Assembly: GCF_023278185.1 (NCBI RefSeq)
Contig: NZ_CP066356.1
Span: forward strand, 6,750,001-6,814,000
Direction: 5' to 3'
Origin: Bradyrhizobium elkanii USDA 76
GTDB lineage: Bacteria > Pseudomonadota > Alphaproteobacteria > Rhizobiales > Xanthobacteraceae
Length of the DNA: 64,000 nt
This document shows positions 1 through 8,960 of this stretch, one piece after another. The notes beneath the pieces are model-generated. The model made no database searches. It was not told the DNA's origin and saw only the letters and a program-made list of their open reading frames with translations. The position numbers and the translations under genes are program-made. Each line of letters begins with the position of its first letter. Position 1 is the first letter of the stretch.

Positions 1-709
1 CCGCCTCGGCGAGCGCCAGCAAGGTGTGCGGACTGCGACTCTCGAACATGATCTTGGGTTTCAGCCCCGCCATACGGCTTGCCGCATCGAAAGCACGCCG
101 AAATCCGAACCCGCTGTCCAGCAGCAGCAACGGAAGTTCGGCGAGGTCAGCGATCTCGATCGTGCGACGAGGACCAAGCGGCATCGACGGATGGCAAGCA
201 GCCAGTAACTGCACGGATCCAAGCGGAAGGCTGCCGAAGTGCTGCTCATTCAGTCTGACGGCATGCAGTAGATTTTGGCCGAGATGAACTTCCCCGCGTT
301 CGAGCATCGCCAATATCTCGCTACCTGTCCCCTCCCTGATCCTGATCTCGACCCCGGGATATCGCTCCGCGTACCGGTGGAGAAATTCTGACAGCACGCT
401 CTCGATGTGTTGCGGCGAGCCAGCGATCCTCAGGACCCCGGTATCTCCTTGACGGAGCAACTGAGCCTGCTGCTTCAGCGAATTGACGCTGTTGAGCAGC
501 AGACGGCAGCCCGCAATCAACTGCTCGCCTTCGCCAGTCAATAGAAGCCGGCGCCCGACGCGATCGAAGAGCTGCAAGCCGAGCTCCCGTTCGAGACCGA
601 TGATTTGCCTGGACAAGGCCGGTTGGGCGACACGCAACTGCAATGCAGCCTTTGAAACGGTGCCGAGCTCGGCCACCGTCAGGAACGTGAGGGCCTGTTG
701 GAGGTTCAT
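1..709 (-). CDS. LysR-family transcriptional regulator (3' end outside window)
   Basis: DNA-binding regulator. The reverse strand reads from ATG at 709 without a stop to the window edge, giving about 236 residues of a family usually near 300, so roughly the last 60 residues are missing. Residues 1-60 form the LysR winged helix-turn-helix, with the recognition region SKAALQLRVAQPALSRQI followed by FDRVGRRLLLTGEG. The rest matches the start of the periplasmic-binding-like effector domain. It is divergent from the DUF1330 gene at 835 with a short spacer holding a LysR-type dyad, so autoregulation and control of the neighbour are likely. The effector is unknown. Confidence 0.9.
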   Translation of the reverse strand, partial: MNLQQALTFLTVAELGTVSKAALQLRVAQPALSRQIIGLERELGLQLFDRVGRRLLLTGEGEQLIAGCRLLLNSVNSLKQQAQLLRQGDTGVLRIAGSPQHIESVLSEFLHRYAERYPGVEIRIREGTGSEILAMLERGEVHLGQNLLHAVRLNEQHFGSLPLGSVQLLAACHPSMPLGPRRTIEIADLAELPLLLLDSGFGFRRAFDAASRMAGLKPKIMFESRSPHTLLALAEA

Positions 710-714
710 GCCCG

Positions 715-735
715 CTTATACCATTCGAGCATAAG
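715..735. promoter_or_regulatory. Candidate LysR box (T-N11-A dyad)
   Basis: The dyad CTTAT-N11-ATAAG has exactly the T-N11-A spacing typical of LysR-type binding sites. It lies 5 bp upstream of the LysR start codon, in the spacer shared with the divergent DUF1330 gene. The dyad is seen directly; its role as the autoregulatory site is inferred. Confidence 0.5.
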
Positions 736-834
736 ATTTGAGAAAATATATGTATTGGACGTATTTCGAAGCCTCGTGGAAAGTCCTGTCAGGCTGCGGC
801 TTGCGGCACCGGCACGGCAGCGGAGGAGGCTCCC

Positions 835-1239
835 ATGAATTCTGGAGGCAGGATGGCTCTGGTCATGTTGGGTTGTACCGCGATCGGCGCGCTTGGCAGC
901 GAAGCACTGCACGGCGAAGCCAGGCCGCCCGCCTATCTGATCGGCCAAATCGAGGTCACCGATCCCGATGGTTATGCGAGGGACTATCTCCCGCAGGCGA
1001 AGGAGATCATCAAGGCACATGGCGGAAAGCTGATTGCGGCTGCAGGCGCTGCGGCAACCGGTTCGCAGGTCGTTGCCGTCGATGGAAATCCACCCAAGCG
1101 CGTCGTCATCTATATGTATCCGAGCATGGACGCGCTTTGGGCCTGGCGACACGATCCAGCCTACGTGCAAGTTCGGGCCGTCGGCGAGAAATACGCCAGG
1201 TACCACACATTTGCGGTCGAGGGCTCTGTCGCCAATTAG
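835..1239 (+). CDS. DUF1330 domain protein, probably exported
   Basis: A 134-residue protein. Residues 1-26 are hydrophobic with small residues and resemble a signal peptide. From about residue 33 the sequence has the DUF1330 ferredoxin-like pattern (AYLIGQIEVTDPDGYARDY, then a conserved gly/ala turn and a VVIYMYPSMDALWAW strand). DUF1330 proteins are small dimeric alpha/beta barrels with no firm biochemical role. The ATG at 835 has a strong ribosome site, GGAGGAGG at 822-829, which decides the start over the in-frame ATG at 853. It is divergent from the LysR gene, its probable regulator. Confidence 0.82.
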   Translation: MNSGGRMALVMLGCTAIGALGSEALHGEARPPAYLIGQIEVTDPDGYARDYLPQAKEIIKAHGGKLIAAAGAAATGSQVVAVDGNPPKRVVIYMYPSMDALWAWRHDPAYVQVRAVGEKYARYHTFAVEGSVAN

Positions 1240-1284
1240 CCTGATCACGCCGTCGATCGCAGGCGACCTGCAACGTCGCGCCAC

Positions 1285-2355
1285 CTAATTCCGAAACACC
1301 AGGCAGCGCCCGCCGACTGCCTCCAATCGGGCGCACAGCTGGTTAGCCCGCTCACGGGTCGTCTCGGCGACCCGGAGCAGATACCAGGTGGCCGAGCCTG
1401 GTCCGGCCATGCGCGATCTCAGAACGAGCGGTGCGCGATCGCCGAGCACGGATGCAAATCGTTTCTGAAGTTGCTGGTAGTCGGCGAGGACCCTCGATTG
1501 CGACGGGCCGCCGGCCAATTGAAGTCCCCAGGGTCCCCACGCAGCTTGCTGTGCGATTGTCCCGAACTCTCTTGGGCCCGCGGGAAGCGCCCGAACGAGC
1601 ATGCCGCGCACGATGTCGCCGCAGGCCATGGCCGCGTCGGTGTGGACCCGGTCCTCGAGCGAACCCTGCGCCCATTCTTCGGCAGACTTGCCCGTGATGA
1701 TCCTGACATAGGCGCGTGTTTCGCCCGGCAGGTTTCCGCGTCCCGCCAACCAATCCTGAACACGCCGCGGACCACCATTATAGGCGGCCGCCGCAAGGCC
1801 GAGATTGCCGAATTGCGCGCGCAGTTCGCGGAGCCAGCGCGCCGATTCCTGCAAGGCAGGCAATGGCTCGAACGGGTCGACCAGACCGCGCCACCGCGCC
1901 GTACCGGGCATGAACTGGGCGATCCCCTGGGCACCGGCCGAACTGACGGAATTGGGATCGAAATTGCTTTCCTGCCAGATCAGCCGGACGAAGAAATCCG
2001 GCGGCAAGCCGTTCTCTAACGCAGCCTCCTCTAACGCCTTGCAGTATTGCTGCGGCCCGTCGAGCTTTGGACGCAAAGGTGTCGGCGCCGGCGACGGAAC
2101 GGATGACGATTGCTGATCGGACGCCGACCGATCGGCCTCAGCGTTGCGCACTCCGGCGTTGCTATCCGGACGAGACGTTTCCGTTTGCGATGTTTCTGTC
2201 TGCGCCGGCTCTGCGCGCTGCGCGACGGGCGTCACCGCTGGATTGCTGAGAGGTTGAGCGCTTGCAACGGGGACAAACAGCAGCAGGCAAGCCGAGCCGA
2301 CAGCCGCTGGCAAGATCGATCGATGAACCCGCCGCGGCCCGAAAATCGACTGCAT
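1285..2355 (-). CDS. Lytic murein transglycosylase with C-terminal SPOR-like region
   Basis: Peptidoglycan-cleaving enzyme acting in the periplasm; it cuts between MurNAc and GlcNAc with formation of an anhydro end. Residues 1-34 form a signal peptide ending in ASAQ. A low-complexity Pro/Thr/Ser linker runs to about 98. The SLT domain spans about 100-230 with catalytic Glu129 in WQESNFDP, the GAQGIAQFMPGTA loop at 141-153 and AYNGGPRRV at 191-199. The last 70 residues (WYLLRVAETTRERANQLC and GRCLVFRN) look like a SPOR septal-glycan-binding fold. It lies 75 bp downstream of the VOC gene on the same strand and converges with DUF1330. Confidence 0.9.
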   Translation of the reverse strand: MQSIFGPRRVHRSILPAAVGSACLLLFVPVASAQPLSNPAVTPVAQRAEPAQTETSQTETSRPDSNAGVRNAEADRSASDQQSSSVPSPAPTPLRPKLDGPQQYCKALEEAALENGLPPDFFVRLIWQESNFDPNSVSSAGAQGIAQFMPGTARWRGLVDPFEPLPALQESARWLRELRAQFGNLGLAAAAYNGGPRRVQDWLAGRGNLPGETRAYVRIITGKSAEEWAQGSLEDRVHTDAAMACGDIVRGMLVRALPAGPREFGTIAQQAAWGPWGLQLAGGPSQSRVLADYQQLQKRFASVLGDRAPLVLRSRMAGPGSATWYLLRVAETTRERANQLCARLEAVGGRCLVFRN

Positions 2356-2430
2356 AAAGCGATCATCAAATTGGATGCATTCGCGGGATCATATCATCGG
2401 CGCCGCGCGGGCGGGCAGAAAATTTGCTGC

Positions 2431-3123
2431 CTAGCGGTTGGACAGGCTCCCAACGATCGATGCGCGACGAGACAGTTCGATCCAGTTGCCATCGGGATCG
2501 AGGATCATGGAGATCCGTGCGACCTCGCCGAGCGTCACCGGCGCAAGGCCTTCCCGCACGCCCTTGGCGCGCAGCCCATCATGCACGGCGTCGATATCGG
2601 CGACCTGCAGCGTGATGTAGCGCCAGCCGCGCGCCTGCCGGATCGGATCGACCGTCGCGGCAGCATCTTCCTCGAGCAGGATCAGGCTGTCGCCGAGGCG
2701 GAACGCCGGACCGCCCGACCATGATTGCTCGGTGAAGCCGAGGATATCGCCGTAGAACCTGCGATGCGCGGCGAGGTTGCGCACCGCCATCGCGACGGCG
2801 ATCTGGGTGATGCCGTCATGTCCGGGCGCAACCAGGCAAACCCGGTTGCCGTCGGGATCGTGCATGTGTTGCGGCGTTTCGACGCCCGCGCGCGCAATGA
2901 TCAGTTCGCGATAGCCGCTCGGCGCCGCATCCGGCAGCGGTTCGACATGATGGTTGAGCTTGATGACCGAACCTTGCGCGTCGTGCCGGTACTGCTTCTG
3001 CCCGCGGCGGATCGGCTGCACGTGATCGAAGCGAAGTCCGGCATCCTGCTGCCAGAACCGCAGCATCGGCTCGAGATCGTTGGAGGAAAGGCCGACGTCG
3101 ATCACGTTCTTTGCCAGTTGCAT
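2431..3123 (-). CDS. VOC-family protein (tandem glyoxalase/dioxygenase folds)
   Basis: A 230-residue vicinal-oxygen-chelate protein. Two VOC modules can be traced: about residues 4-120 (start KNVIDVGLSSNDLEPML) and 125-222 (GITQIAVAMAVRNL onward, closing with DPDGNWIELSRR). DPDGNRVCLV and DPDGNWIEL are the characteristic C-terminal strands of each half. Substrate is not predictable; glyoxalase, extradiol dioxygenase and antibiotic-binding members look alike. I start at the ATG at 3123 rather than the upstream in-frame ATG at 3153, because the ten extra residues do not fit the fold. Confidence 0.82.
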   Translation of the reverse strand: MQLAKNVIDVGLSSNDLEPMLRFWQQDAGLRFDHVQPIRRGQKQYRHDAQGSVIKLNHHVEPLPDAAPSGYRELIIARAGVETPQHMHDPDGNRVCLVAPGHDGITQIAVAMAVRNLAAHRRFYGDILGFTEQSWSGGPAFRLGDSLILLEEDAAATVDPIRQARGWRYITLQVADIDAVHDGLRAKGVREGLAPVTLGEVARISMILDPDGNWIELSRRASIVGSLSNR

Positions 3124-3267
3124 CTGCTGCCGTCCTCGGATGAAGTGCACCACGATGGATTAGCTATGCGAGGATCAAGTCAGCAACGCAAGCACCACGA
3201 TCGCTGTCGTGGATCGGCCGGCTGGCCGCCGAGCCCGGCTGAAACAGTCAATCCAGTGAGGACCGAT

Positions 3268-3831
3268 ATGCAAGCAGGCCTCGTTCAGACTTTTCGCGCT
3301 TTTGCGTACAACAATGCCTGGGCCAATCATCGCCTGCTCACGGCCTGCGCAGGTCTCAGCCAGGCGGAGTTCGCCGCCGCGCGGACCGGGTTCTTCCCGA
3401 GCCTGCAGGCGACGCTGAACCACATTCATGTCATCGACCTGTTTTATATCGACGCGCTCGAAGGCGGCTGGCTCGGCCCGAAGGCCTGGGCGAACGAGGT
3501 GCCCTACCCGTCGGTGGCGCAGCTGAAAGACGCCCAGCGCGCGATCGATCAGCGGCTGATCGTGCACTGCGATGCGCTGACGCCTGAGCGGCTCGAGGAC
3601 ATCGTGAAGGTCAACCGCGACACCTCGGTGCAGACCGAGCGACGCGACCGCCTCTTGATGCATCTGTTTCAGCACGAGATCCATCATCGCGGCCAGGCCC
3701 ACGCGATGCTCTCGGAGACCACAGTGAAGCCGCCGCAGCTCGACGAATTCTTCGCCGCCGGCGAAGCGCCGCTCCGGGCGGCCGAGTTCAGGGATCTCGG
3801 CTGGAGCGAAGCCACCGTGTGGGGCGGCTGA
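3268..3831 (+). CDS. DinB-family protein
   Basis: A 187-residue four-helix-bundle protein of the DinB/YfiT superfamily. Putative metal ligands are one His in NHIHVIDL (residues 52-54) and His136 and His140 in FQHEIHHRGQ, the usual three-His arrangement. Members include thiol-dependent transferases and damage-inducible proteins of unknown role. The open frame continues far upstream, but homology begins at MQAGLVQTFRAFAYNNAWAN, so the ATG at 3268 is chosen. The neighbours are an unrelated VOC gene (divergent) and an alpha/beta hydrolase 114 bp downstream. Confidence 0.85.
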   Translation: MQAGLVQTFRAFAYNNAWANHRLLTACAGLSQAEFAAARTGFFPSLQATLNHIHVIDLFYIDALEGGWLGPKAWANEVPYPSVAQLKDAQRAIDQRLIVHCDALTPERLEDIVKVNRDTSVQTERRDRLLMHLFQHEIHHRGQAHAMLSETTVKPPQLDEFFAAGEAPLRAAEFRDLGWSEATVWGG

Positions 3832-3945
3832 AGGCGAGGTTCCGCCCGCGATCGGGCGGTGCGGGACGGTTCCCGTTCCGGAACGAGGGCTTGAATCCGG
3901 GCGCTGCCACGCTCACCTGTCGGTGAAACATGGGGAACTCTATCA

Positions 3946-4674
3946 ATGCCATTCGCCAATCACCGGGGCCAGCGCATCCATTACACCGTCGAGGGATCCG
4001 GGCCGCTGATCGTGCTGCAGCACGGCCTCTTGCTTGACGCCGCGAGCTGGAAGCAATGCGGCGTGGTCGACGCGCTTGCCGATCGCTTTCGTGTCGCCTG
4101 CGTCGATTCGCTCGGACATGGCCTGAGCGACAAGCCCGCCGATCCGGCACTCTATAATCAGGCGCAGCGCGCCGGCGACATCGTCGCCGTGATCGACGAT
4201 CTCGGCGGCGAGCGCGCCCATGTGGTGGGACACTCGATGGGCGGGTGGGTCGCGGTCGGCGTCGCCCGGTTTTTCCCGGCGCGGCTGGCGTCGTTGGCGA
4301 TCGGCGGCTGGGACTTTCTCACTGGACTGCCCCGCGGCAATGCCGGCCCGCTGACCTACGGCGCCTTCATCACCTTTGCCCGTCGCACCGTGCCGGAGCT
4401 TGCCGAATGGGTGACGCCGGATCTCGAAGGCGGCGTGCGCGCCTGCTTCAATGCGCTCGGCCAGGTCGACGGCGCCAAGGACGCGGTGCTGTCCTCGCGC
4501 GTGCCTGTGCTGCTGTGGAACGGGCAGGACGACGGACCGCATGCGCCGATGCAGCGCTTCGCCGCAGAGAACGGCCTCGATGCGATGTCGGTGCCCGGCG
4601 ATCACCTCGGCGCGCTGTTTCAGCACGGCGCTGCGATCGGCCGGGGCATCGGCTCGTTCGTCGGGCGCGGCTAG
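3946..4674 (+). CDS. Alpha/beta-fold hydrolase
   Basis: A 242-residue cytoplasmic hydrolase, with no signal peptide. The fold markers are HGLLLDAASW (oxyanion loop, residues 26-35), the nucleophile elbow GHSMGG with Ser97, a late acid at Asp195 or Asp196 in NGQDDGPHAP, and His220 in PGDHLGALF. Together these make a complete Ser-Asp-His triad. Family members are esterases, lactonases or C-C bond hydrolases; substrate cannot be assigned. It converges on the molybdenum hydroxylase operon, with a palindromic element between the two. Confidence 0.85.
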   Translation: MPFANHRGQRIHYTVEGSGPLIVLQHGLLLDAASWKQCGVVDALADRFRVACVDSLGHGLSDKPADPALYNQAQRAGDIVAVIDDLGGERAHVVGHSMGGWVAVGVARFFPARLASLAIGGWDFLTGLPRGNAGPLTYGAFITFARRTVPELAEWVTPDLEGGVRACFNALGQVDGAKDAVLSSRVPVLLWNGQDDGPHAPMQRFAAENGLDAMSVPGDHLGALFQHGAAIGRGIGSFVGRG

Positions 4675-4675
4675 A

Positions 4676-4718
4676 GCACGATCCGGAAAGTGCGAAGCGG
4701 TTTTCTGAGCGCGATGAC
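4676..4718. repeat. Intergenic palindromic element (same family as 11531-11576), degenerate
   Basis: The stretch starting GCACGATCCGGAAA and continuing GTGCGAAGCGGTTTTCTG matches, in reverse complement, the element at 11531-11576 with a few changes. It starts 2 bp after the hydrolase stop codon, between convergent genes, where it could act as a terminator. The similarity was found by eye. Confidence 0.5.
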
Positions 4719-4742
4719 GATTCGACCTAATCTCGTCGCGCT

Positions 4743-6944
4743 TTAGACCGGCATCTCCGCGAGCAGCTTGTCGAGTGTGATCGGATAGTCGCGCACGCGA
4801 ATGCCGGTCGCGTTGTGGACCGCATTGGCGACCGCGGCGGCGACGCCGCAGATGCCGAGCTCAGCGACGCCCTTGGCCTTCATCGGCGACGACATCGGGT
4901 CGGTCTCGTCGAGGAAGATCATCTCCTGATGCGGGATGTCGGCATGGACCGGCACCTCATAGGCCGCAAGGTCGTGATTGATGAACAGGCCGTGACGCTT
5001 GTCGACCACGAGGTCCTCCATCAGCGCAGCGCCGACGCCCATGGTCATCGCGCCGATCACCTGGCTGCGCGCCGCCTTCGGATTGAGGATGCGGCCCGCC
5101 GCGCAGACCGCAAGCATCCGCCGCACCCGGATCTCCGCCGTGTCGGCATCGACGCCGACCTCGACGAAATGCGCGCCGAAGGTCGACTGCTGGTAGGTTT
5201 TCGCGAGATCGCCATATTCGATGGCATCCTCCGCCACGAGGTCGCCGCCGCCGGCGGCCTGCGCCAGCGGCACGCTGCGATTGCCGGAGCGGACCACGCC
5301 GTCGGCAAACACCGCCTCCTCGGAATTGAAGCCGAGCTTCTGCGCAATGGTCTCGCGCAGCTTGGTGCAGGCTGCATAGACACCGGCAGTGGAATTGTTG
5401 CCGCCCCACTGGCCGCCCGAGCCGCAGGACACCGGAAAGTCGGAATCGCCGAGCCGCACCGTGACCTTCTCGAGCGGCACGCCCATCATCTCGGCGGCGG
5501 TCTGCGCGATGATGGTGTAGGAGCCGGTGCCGATGTCGGTCATGTCGGTCTCGACGGTCACGATGCCGTTCTGGTCGAGACGAACGCGGGCCGCCGATTT
5601 GGTCACGAGATTGTTGCGGAACGCCGCGGCGACGCCCATCCCGACCAGCCAGCGTCCGTCGCGGACCTCGCCGGGTTTCGGGTTGCGCTTGTCCCAGCCG
5701 AACCGCGCCGCGCCATCGCTCAAGCACTGCACCAATTGCCGCTGCGAGAAGTGCCGCTCCGGATGCTCGGGGTCGACCTGGGTGTCATTGCTGATGCGCA
5801 GCGCCACCGGGTCGATGCCGAGCTTGTCGGCGAGCTCGTCGATCGCGATCTCGAGCGCCATCATGCCGGAGGCTTCTCCGGGCGCGCGCATCGCATTGCC
5901 CTCCGGCAGATCGAGCGCCGCAAGCCGCGTCGCCGTCATCCGGCTGGCGCCGGCATAGAGCAGCCGCGTCTGGCTCACCGCCATCTCGGGCTCGCCGTCC
6001 CTGACGTTGCCGGACCAGCTTTCGTGGCCGATCGCGGTGATCTTGCCGTCGCGCTCGGCGCCGATGCGGATGCGCTGGATCGTCGCCGGACGGTGCGTCG
6101 TGTTGTTGAACATCAGCGGACGTTGCAGCGCGACCTTGACCGGACGGCCGGCCGCACGGGCGCCGAGCGCGGCGAGCAGCACCTCGGCGCGCAGGAACAG
6201 CTTGCCGCCGAAGCCGCCGCCGATATAGGGCGACACCAGACGGACGTTCTCCTTGGGGATGCCGAGCGTCTTCGCCATGTCCTCGGCGCCCCAGGCGATC
6301 ATCTGGTTGGAAGTCCAGACCGTGAGCTTGTCGCCGTCCCAGGCCGCGATCGAAGCATGCGGCTCCATCATCGCGTGACCCTGATCGGGCGTCGTGTAGG
6401 TGGAGTCGACCTGCACCGGCGCAGCAGCGAAGGCGGAGGCGAAATCTCCGACGGCGGTGTCGGCCGGGCCGCCGAATGACGGGTGCGGCGTGATGCCCTT
6501 GTCCCGCTCCGCGGCGAGATCGAACTTGCCGTCGCCCTTGACGTAGTCGATCCGGACCAGTTGCGCCGCGGCCCGCGCCTGCTCGAAGGTCCCGGCGACG
6601 ACGATCGCGACAGCCTGGTGATAATGCGCGATCTCGGGCCCGCCGAGCAGCGGCGCCGCATTGCGCTCGCCCTTGCCGAGCTTGCCGGCATTGTCCGCTG
6701 TGACGACGGCGAGCACGCCGGGCGCAGCCTTCGCCGCCTCGAGATCGATCGAACCGATCCGCCCTTTGCCGATCGCCGATCCGACCACGTAGCCATAAGC
6801 CTGGTTGGCCGCAACGTCGTGGCGCTCATAGGCGTAAGGCGCGGTGCCGGTGGTCTTGAGCGGCCCCTCGATCCGGCTGGTCGGGTGGCCGATCACCTTG
6901 AGCTGGTCGATCGGATTGAAGGTGGCGGGATGTTCAAAACGCAT
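4743..6944 (-). CDS. Xanthine dehydrogenase-family aldehyde oxidoreductase, molybdopterin-binding subunit
   Basis: Large catalytic subunit (733 residues) of a three-subunit molybdenum hydroxylase, PaoC type. It oxidises aldehydes or N-heterocycles using water as oxygen donor. Visible family marks are the Mo-cofactor loop IGGGFGGK at 241-248, an APGEASG turn near 350, and the active-site Glu695 in KGVAELGICG near the C terminus. There is no signal peptide; like PaoC it would be exported as a folded complex with the Tat-tagged small subunit. It starts 17 bp after the FAD subunit stop, so it is third in the operon 8550 to 4743. No XdhC/PaoD-type cofactor-sulphuration chaperone lies within the window. 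Confidence 0.92.
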   Translation of the reverse strand: MRFEHPATFNPIDQLKVIGHPTSRIEGPLKTTGTAPYAYERHDVAANQAYGYVVGSAIGKGRIGSIDLEAAKAAPGVLAVVTADNAGKLGKGERNAAPLLGGPEIAHYHQAVAIVVAGTFEQARAAAQLVRIDYVKGDGKFDLAAERDKGITPHPSFGGPADTAVGDFASAFAAAPVQVDSTYTTPDQGHAMMEPHASIAAWDGDKLTVWTSNQMIAWGAEDMAKTLGIPKENVRLVSPYIGGGFGGKLFLRAEVLLAALGARAAGRPVKVALQRPLMFNNTTHRPATIQRIRIGAERDGKITAIGHESWSGNVRDGEPEMAVSQTRLLYAGASRMTATRLAALDLPEGNAMRAPGEASGMMALEIAIDELADKLGIDPVALRISNDTQVDPEHPERHFSQRQLVQCLSDGAARFGWDKRNPKPGEVRDGRWLVGMGVAAAFRNNLVTKSAARVRLDQNGIVTVETDMTDIGTGSYTIIAQTAAEMMGVPLEKVTVRLGDSDFPVSCGSGGQWGGNNSTAGVYAACTKLRETIAQKLGFNSEEAVFADGVVRSGNRSVPLAQAAGGGDLVAEDAIEYGDLAKTYQQSTFGAHFVEVGVDADTAEIRVRRMLAVCAAGRILNPKAARSQVIGAMTMGVGAALMEDLVVDKRHGLFINHDLAAYEVPVHADIPHQEMIFLDETDPMSSPMKAKGVAELGICGVAAAVANAVHNATGIRVRDYPITLDKLLAEMPV

Positions 6945-6961
6945 GATGTCAGGCCCTCATC

Positions 6962-7912
6962 TCAAGCTCTGGCCTCGCGCAGCACCGCCGCCAGCGTTCG
7001 CTCGGCGAGCGGCAGCTTGTACGCATTGTCCTTGGTCGGCTTCGCATCGGCGAAGAGGCGCGCGGTGACGGCCTTGGCGCCAGCAGGCAATTCCGCCTCC
7101 GCCGCCTCGACGCGCCACGGTTTGTGCGCCACGCCGCCGAGCGCGACGCGGCCGGTGCCGTCGCGCTGCACGATCGCGGCAACCGAGACCAGCGCAAAGG
7201 CATAAGAGGCACGGTCGCGCACCTTGCGATAGGCCTGCGCGCCGCCGACCGGTTTCGGCAGCACCACCGCGGTGATCAGTTCGCCCGGCTCCAGGCTGGT
7301 TTCAATCTCGGGGCTGTCGCCGGGCAGACGATGCAACTCGGCGATCGGGATGCTGCGCGTGGTGCCGTCGGGCCGCACCGTCTCCACGGTCGCGTCGAGC
7401 GCGCGCATCGCCACCGCCATGTCGCTCGGATGGGTCGCGATGCAGGCATCGCTCACCCCGACCACCGCATGCTGGCGGCTGAAGCCACCGATCGCGGCGC
7501 AGCCGCTGCCGGGCTTGCGCTTGTTGCAGGGCAGATTGGTGTCGTAGAAATAAGGACAGCGCGTCCGCTGCAGCAGATTGCCCGCGGTCGTCGCCTTGTT
7601 GCGCAACTGGCCGGAAGCACCGGCGAGCAGCGCGCGCGACAGCACGCCATAGTCGCGCCGCACGCGTATATCGGCGGCGAGATCGGTGTTGCGCACCAGC
7701 GCGCCGATCCGCAGGCCGCCGTCCGCGGTCTCCTCGATGCGGTCGAGCGCCAGGTCGTTGACGTCGATCAGATGCGCCGGCGTCTCGATCTCGAGCTTCA
7801 TCAGGTCGAGCAGATTGGTGCCGCCGGCGATGAACTTGGCGTTCGCGGTGCCGGCGGCCGCTGCGGCCGCCGCGCCCGGCGAGGCGGCGCGCTCATAGCT
7901 GAATGATCTCAT
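6962..7912 (-). CDS. Xanthine dehydrogenase-family FAD-binding subunit (PaoB-like)
   Basis: A 316-residue electron-transfer subunit. The FAD-binding loop [10 protein letters not shown] lies at residues 29-38 and GNLLQRTRC follows at 111-119. Cys119, Cys129, Cys138 and Cys157 make the spacing known from PaoB and related bacterial enzymes that carry an extra [4Fe-4S] cluster in this subunit. The start at 7912 overlaps the stop of the small subunit gene by ATGA, which indicates translational coupling; the longer open frame upstream is only readthrough into that gene. It passes electrons between the 2Fe-2S subunit and the Mo subunit. Confidence 0.91.
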   Translation of the reverse strand: MRSFSYERAASPGAAAAAAAGTANAKFIAGGTNLLDLMKLEIETPAHLIDVNDLALDRIEETADGGLRIGALVRNTDLAADIRVRRDYGVLSRALLAGASGQLRNKATTAGNLLQRTRCPYFYDTNLPCNKRKPGSGCAAIGGFSRQHAVVGVSDACIATHPSDMAVAMRALDATVETVRPDGTTRSIPIAELHRLPGDSPEIETSLEPGELITAVVLPKPVGGAQAYRKVRDRASYAFALVSVAAIVQRDGTGRVALGGVAHKPWRVEAAEAELPAGAKAVTARLFADAKPTKDNAYKLPLAERTLAAVLREARA

Positions 7913-8550
7913 GCGCTCCTCCCGGCGACCTCGCTGATCGCCTCGGCGATGTTGGAATAGGCGCCGCAGCGGCAGATATTGCCGCTCATGCGCTCGCGGA
8001 GCTCGGCATTGGTCAGTCGCAGCGGCGCATTCAGATCCGCCGTGACATGGCTCGGGATCCCGGCCTTGACCTCGGCAAGCACGGCGACCGCCGAGCAGAT
8101 CTGGCCCGGCGTGCAATAACCGCATTGATAGCCGTCATGCTCGACGAACGCCGCCTGCAGCGGATGCAGGCCGTCCGGCGTACCGAGCCCCTCGATCGTC
8201 GTGATCTCGTCGCCCTGATGCATCACGGCGAGCGTCAGGCAGGAATTGATCCGCCGCCCGTCGACGAGCACGGTGCAGGCGCCGCATTGGCCATGATCGC
8301 AGCCCTTCTTCGTGCCGGTCAGATGCAGGTGCTCGCGCAGGGCATCGAGCAGCGTGGTCCTGGTGTCGAGCTCGAGCTGGTGGGTTTCGCCGTTCACGTC
8401 GAAGGATACTCTCGTCATCACGGGCGCTCCGGTCGGGGCAGCTTGGGCGGCCGCAGGCGGAGGCGTCGCGATCGACGACGCCGCAAGCGAGGCAGCTCCA
8501 ACAATCAACAGATGGCGCCGCGATAGTTCCAAACGTCCGGAGATCTGCAT
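7909..8550 (-). CDS. Tat-exported 2Fe-2S subunit of the molybdenum hydroxylase (PaoA-like)
   Basis: A 213-residue iron-sulphur subunit. It begins with a twin-arginine signal ([17 protein letters not shown], arginines at 11-12) ending in an Ala-rich cleavage region near 36, so the assembled enzyme should be periplasmic. Cys84, Cys89, Cys92 and Cys104 bind the plant-ferredoxin-type cluster. Cys143, Cys146, Cys193 and Cys195 bind the second [2Fe-2S] cluster next to the molybdenum site. It is first in the operon and overlaps the FAD subunit by 4 bp. The physiological electron acceptor is not encoded nearby. Confidence 0.93.
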   Translation of the reverse strand: MQISGRLELSRRHLLIVGAASLAASSIATPPPAAAQAAPTGAPVMTRVSFDVNGETHQLELDTRTTLLDALREHLHLTGTKKGCDHGQCGACTVLVDGRRINSCLTLAVMHQGDEITTIEGLGTPDGLHPLQAAFVEHDGYQCGYCTPGQICSAVAVLAEVKAGIPSHVTADLNAPLRLTNAELRERMSGNICRCGAYSNIAEAISEVAGRSA

Positions 8551-8960
8551 GCCGCCGCTCTCCTCAAGTCAGCCGGACGCGGAACCAACGACAACGACGT
8601 GTCGAGGTCTGCTCGGCCTGTCAGCAAAGGGAGAATGCCGCGAACGGCGGAATGTTTCTCGCGGGGAAGTTAAACTCGTCGCGAGCGCCGCGGCCGCTCC
8701 TGAGCCGCTCCTGGGAGGCAGCAGCACCATCAGGCGCGGCCGGCCTGCGCGGCCGCATCGTCGTACAGGTCCGGCCTACGACCAACGTCCCCTGCCCGGA
8801 ATCGCGAAATTCCGGTTAGCTGCATTGCGCCGTTTTCATGCTCGCCCACAGGGAAAAGCGGCCCGGAACACGCTGGAGCTCTTGGGGCTTGCACCCAATC
8901 ATGTAGGATGGCGGTACGACCTCCACCGGCGACGATGCCGGCCGACCCTGGGACCGCTCG
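8551..8960. other. 410-bp divergent spacer without a supported gene
   Basis: The spacer lies between the 2Fe-2S subunit (left-going) and the crotonase (right-going). Open frames crossing it look like shadows of neighbouring codon bias. The only structure I see is a 20-bp inverted repeat at 8796-8815 (CCGGAAT, 6-bp spacer, ATTCCGG), which may be a regulator site. The promoters of both units should lie here. Confidence 0.5.

Noticed and set aside
4815..6479. 554-codon frame opposite the Mo subunit gene
   Set aside because: Shadow of the real gene on the other strand, no domain features.
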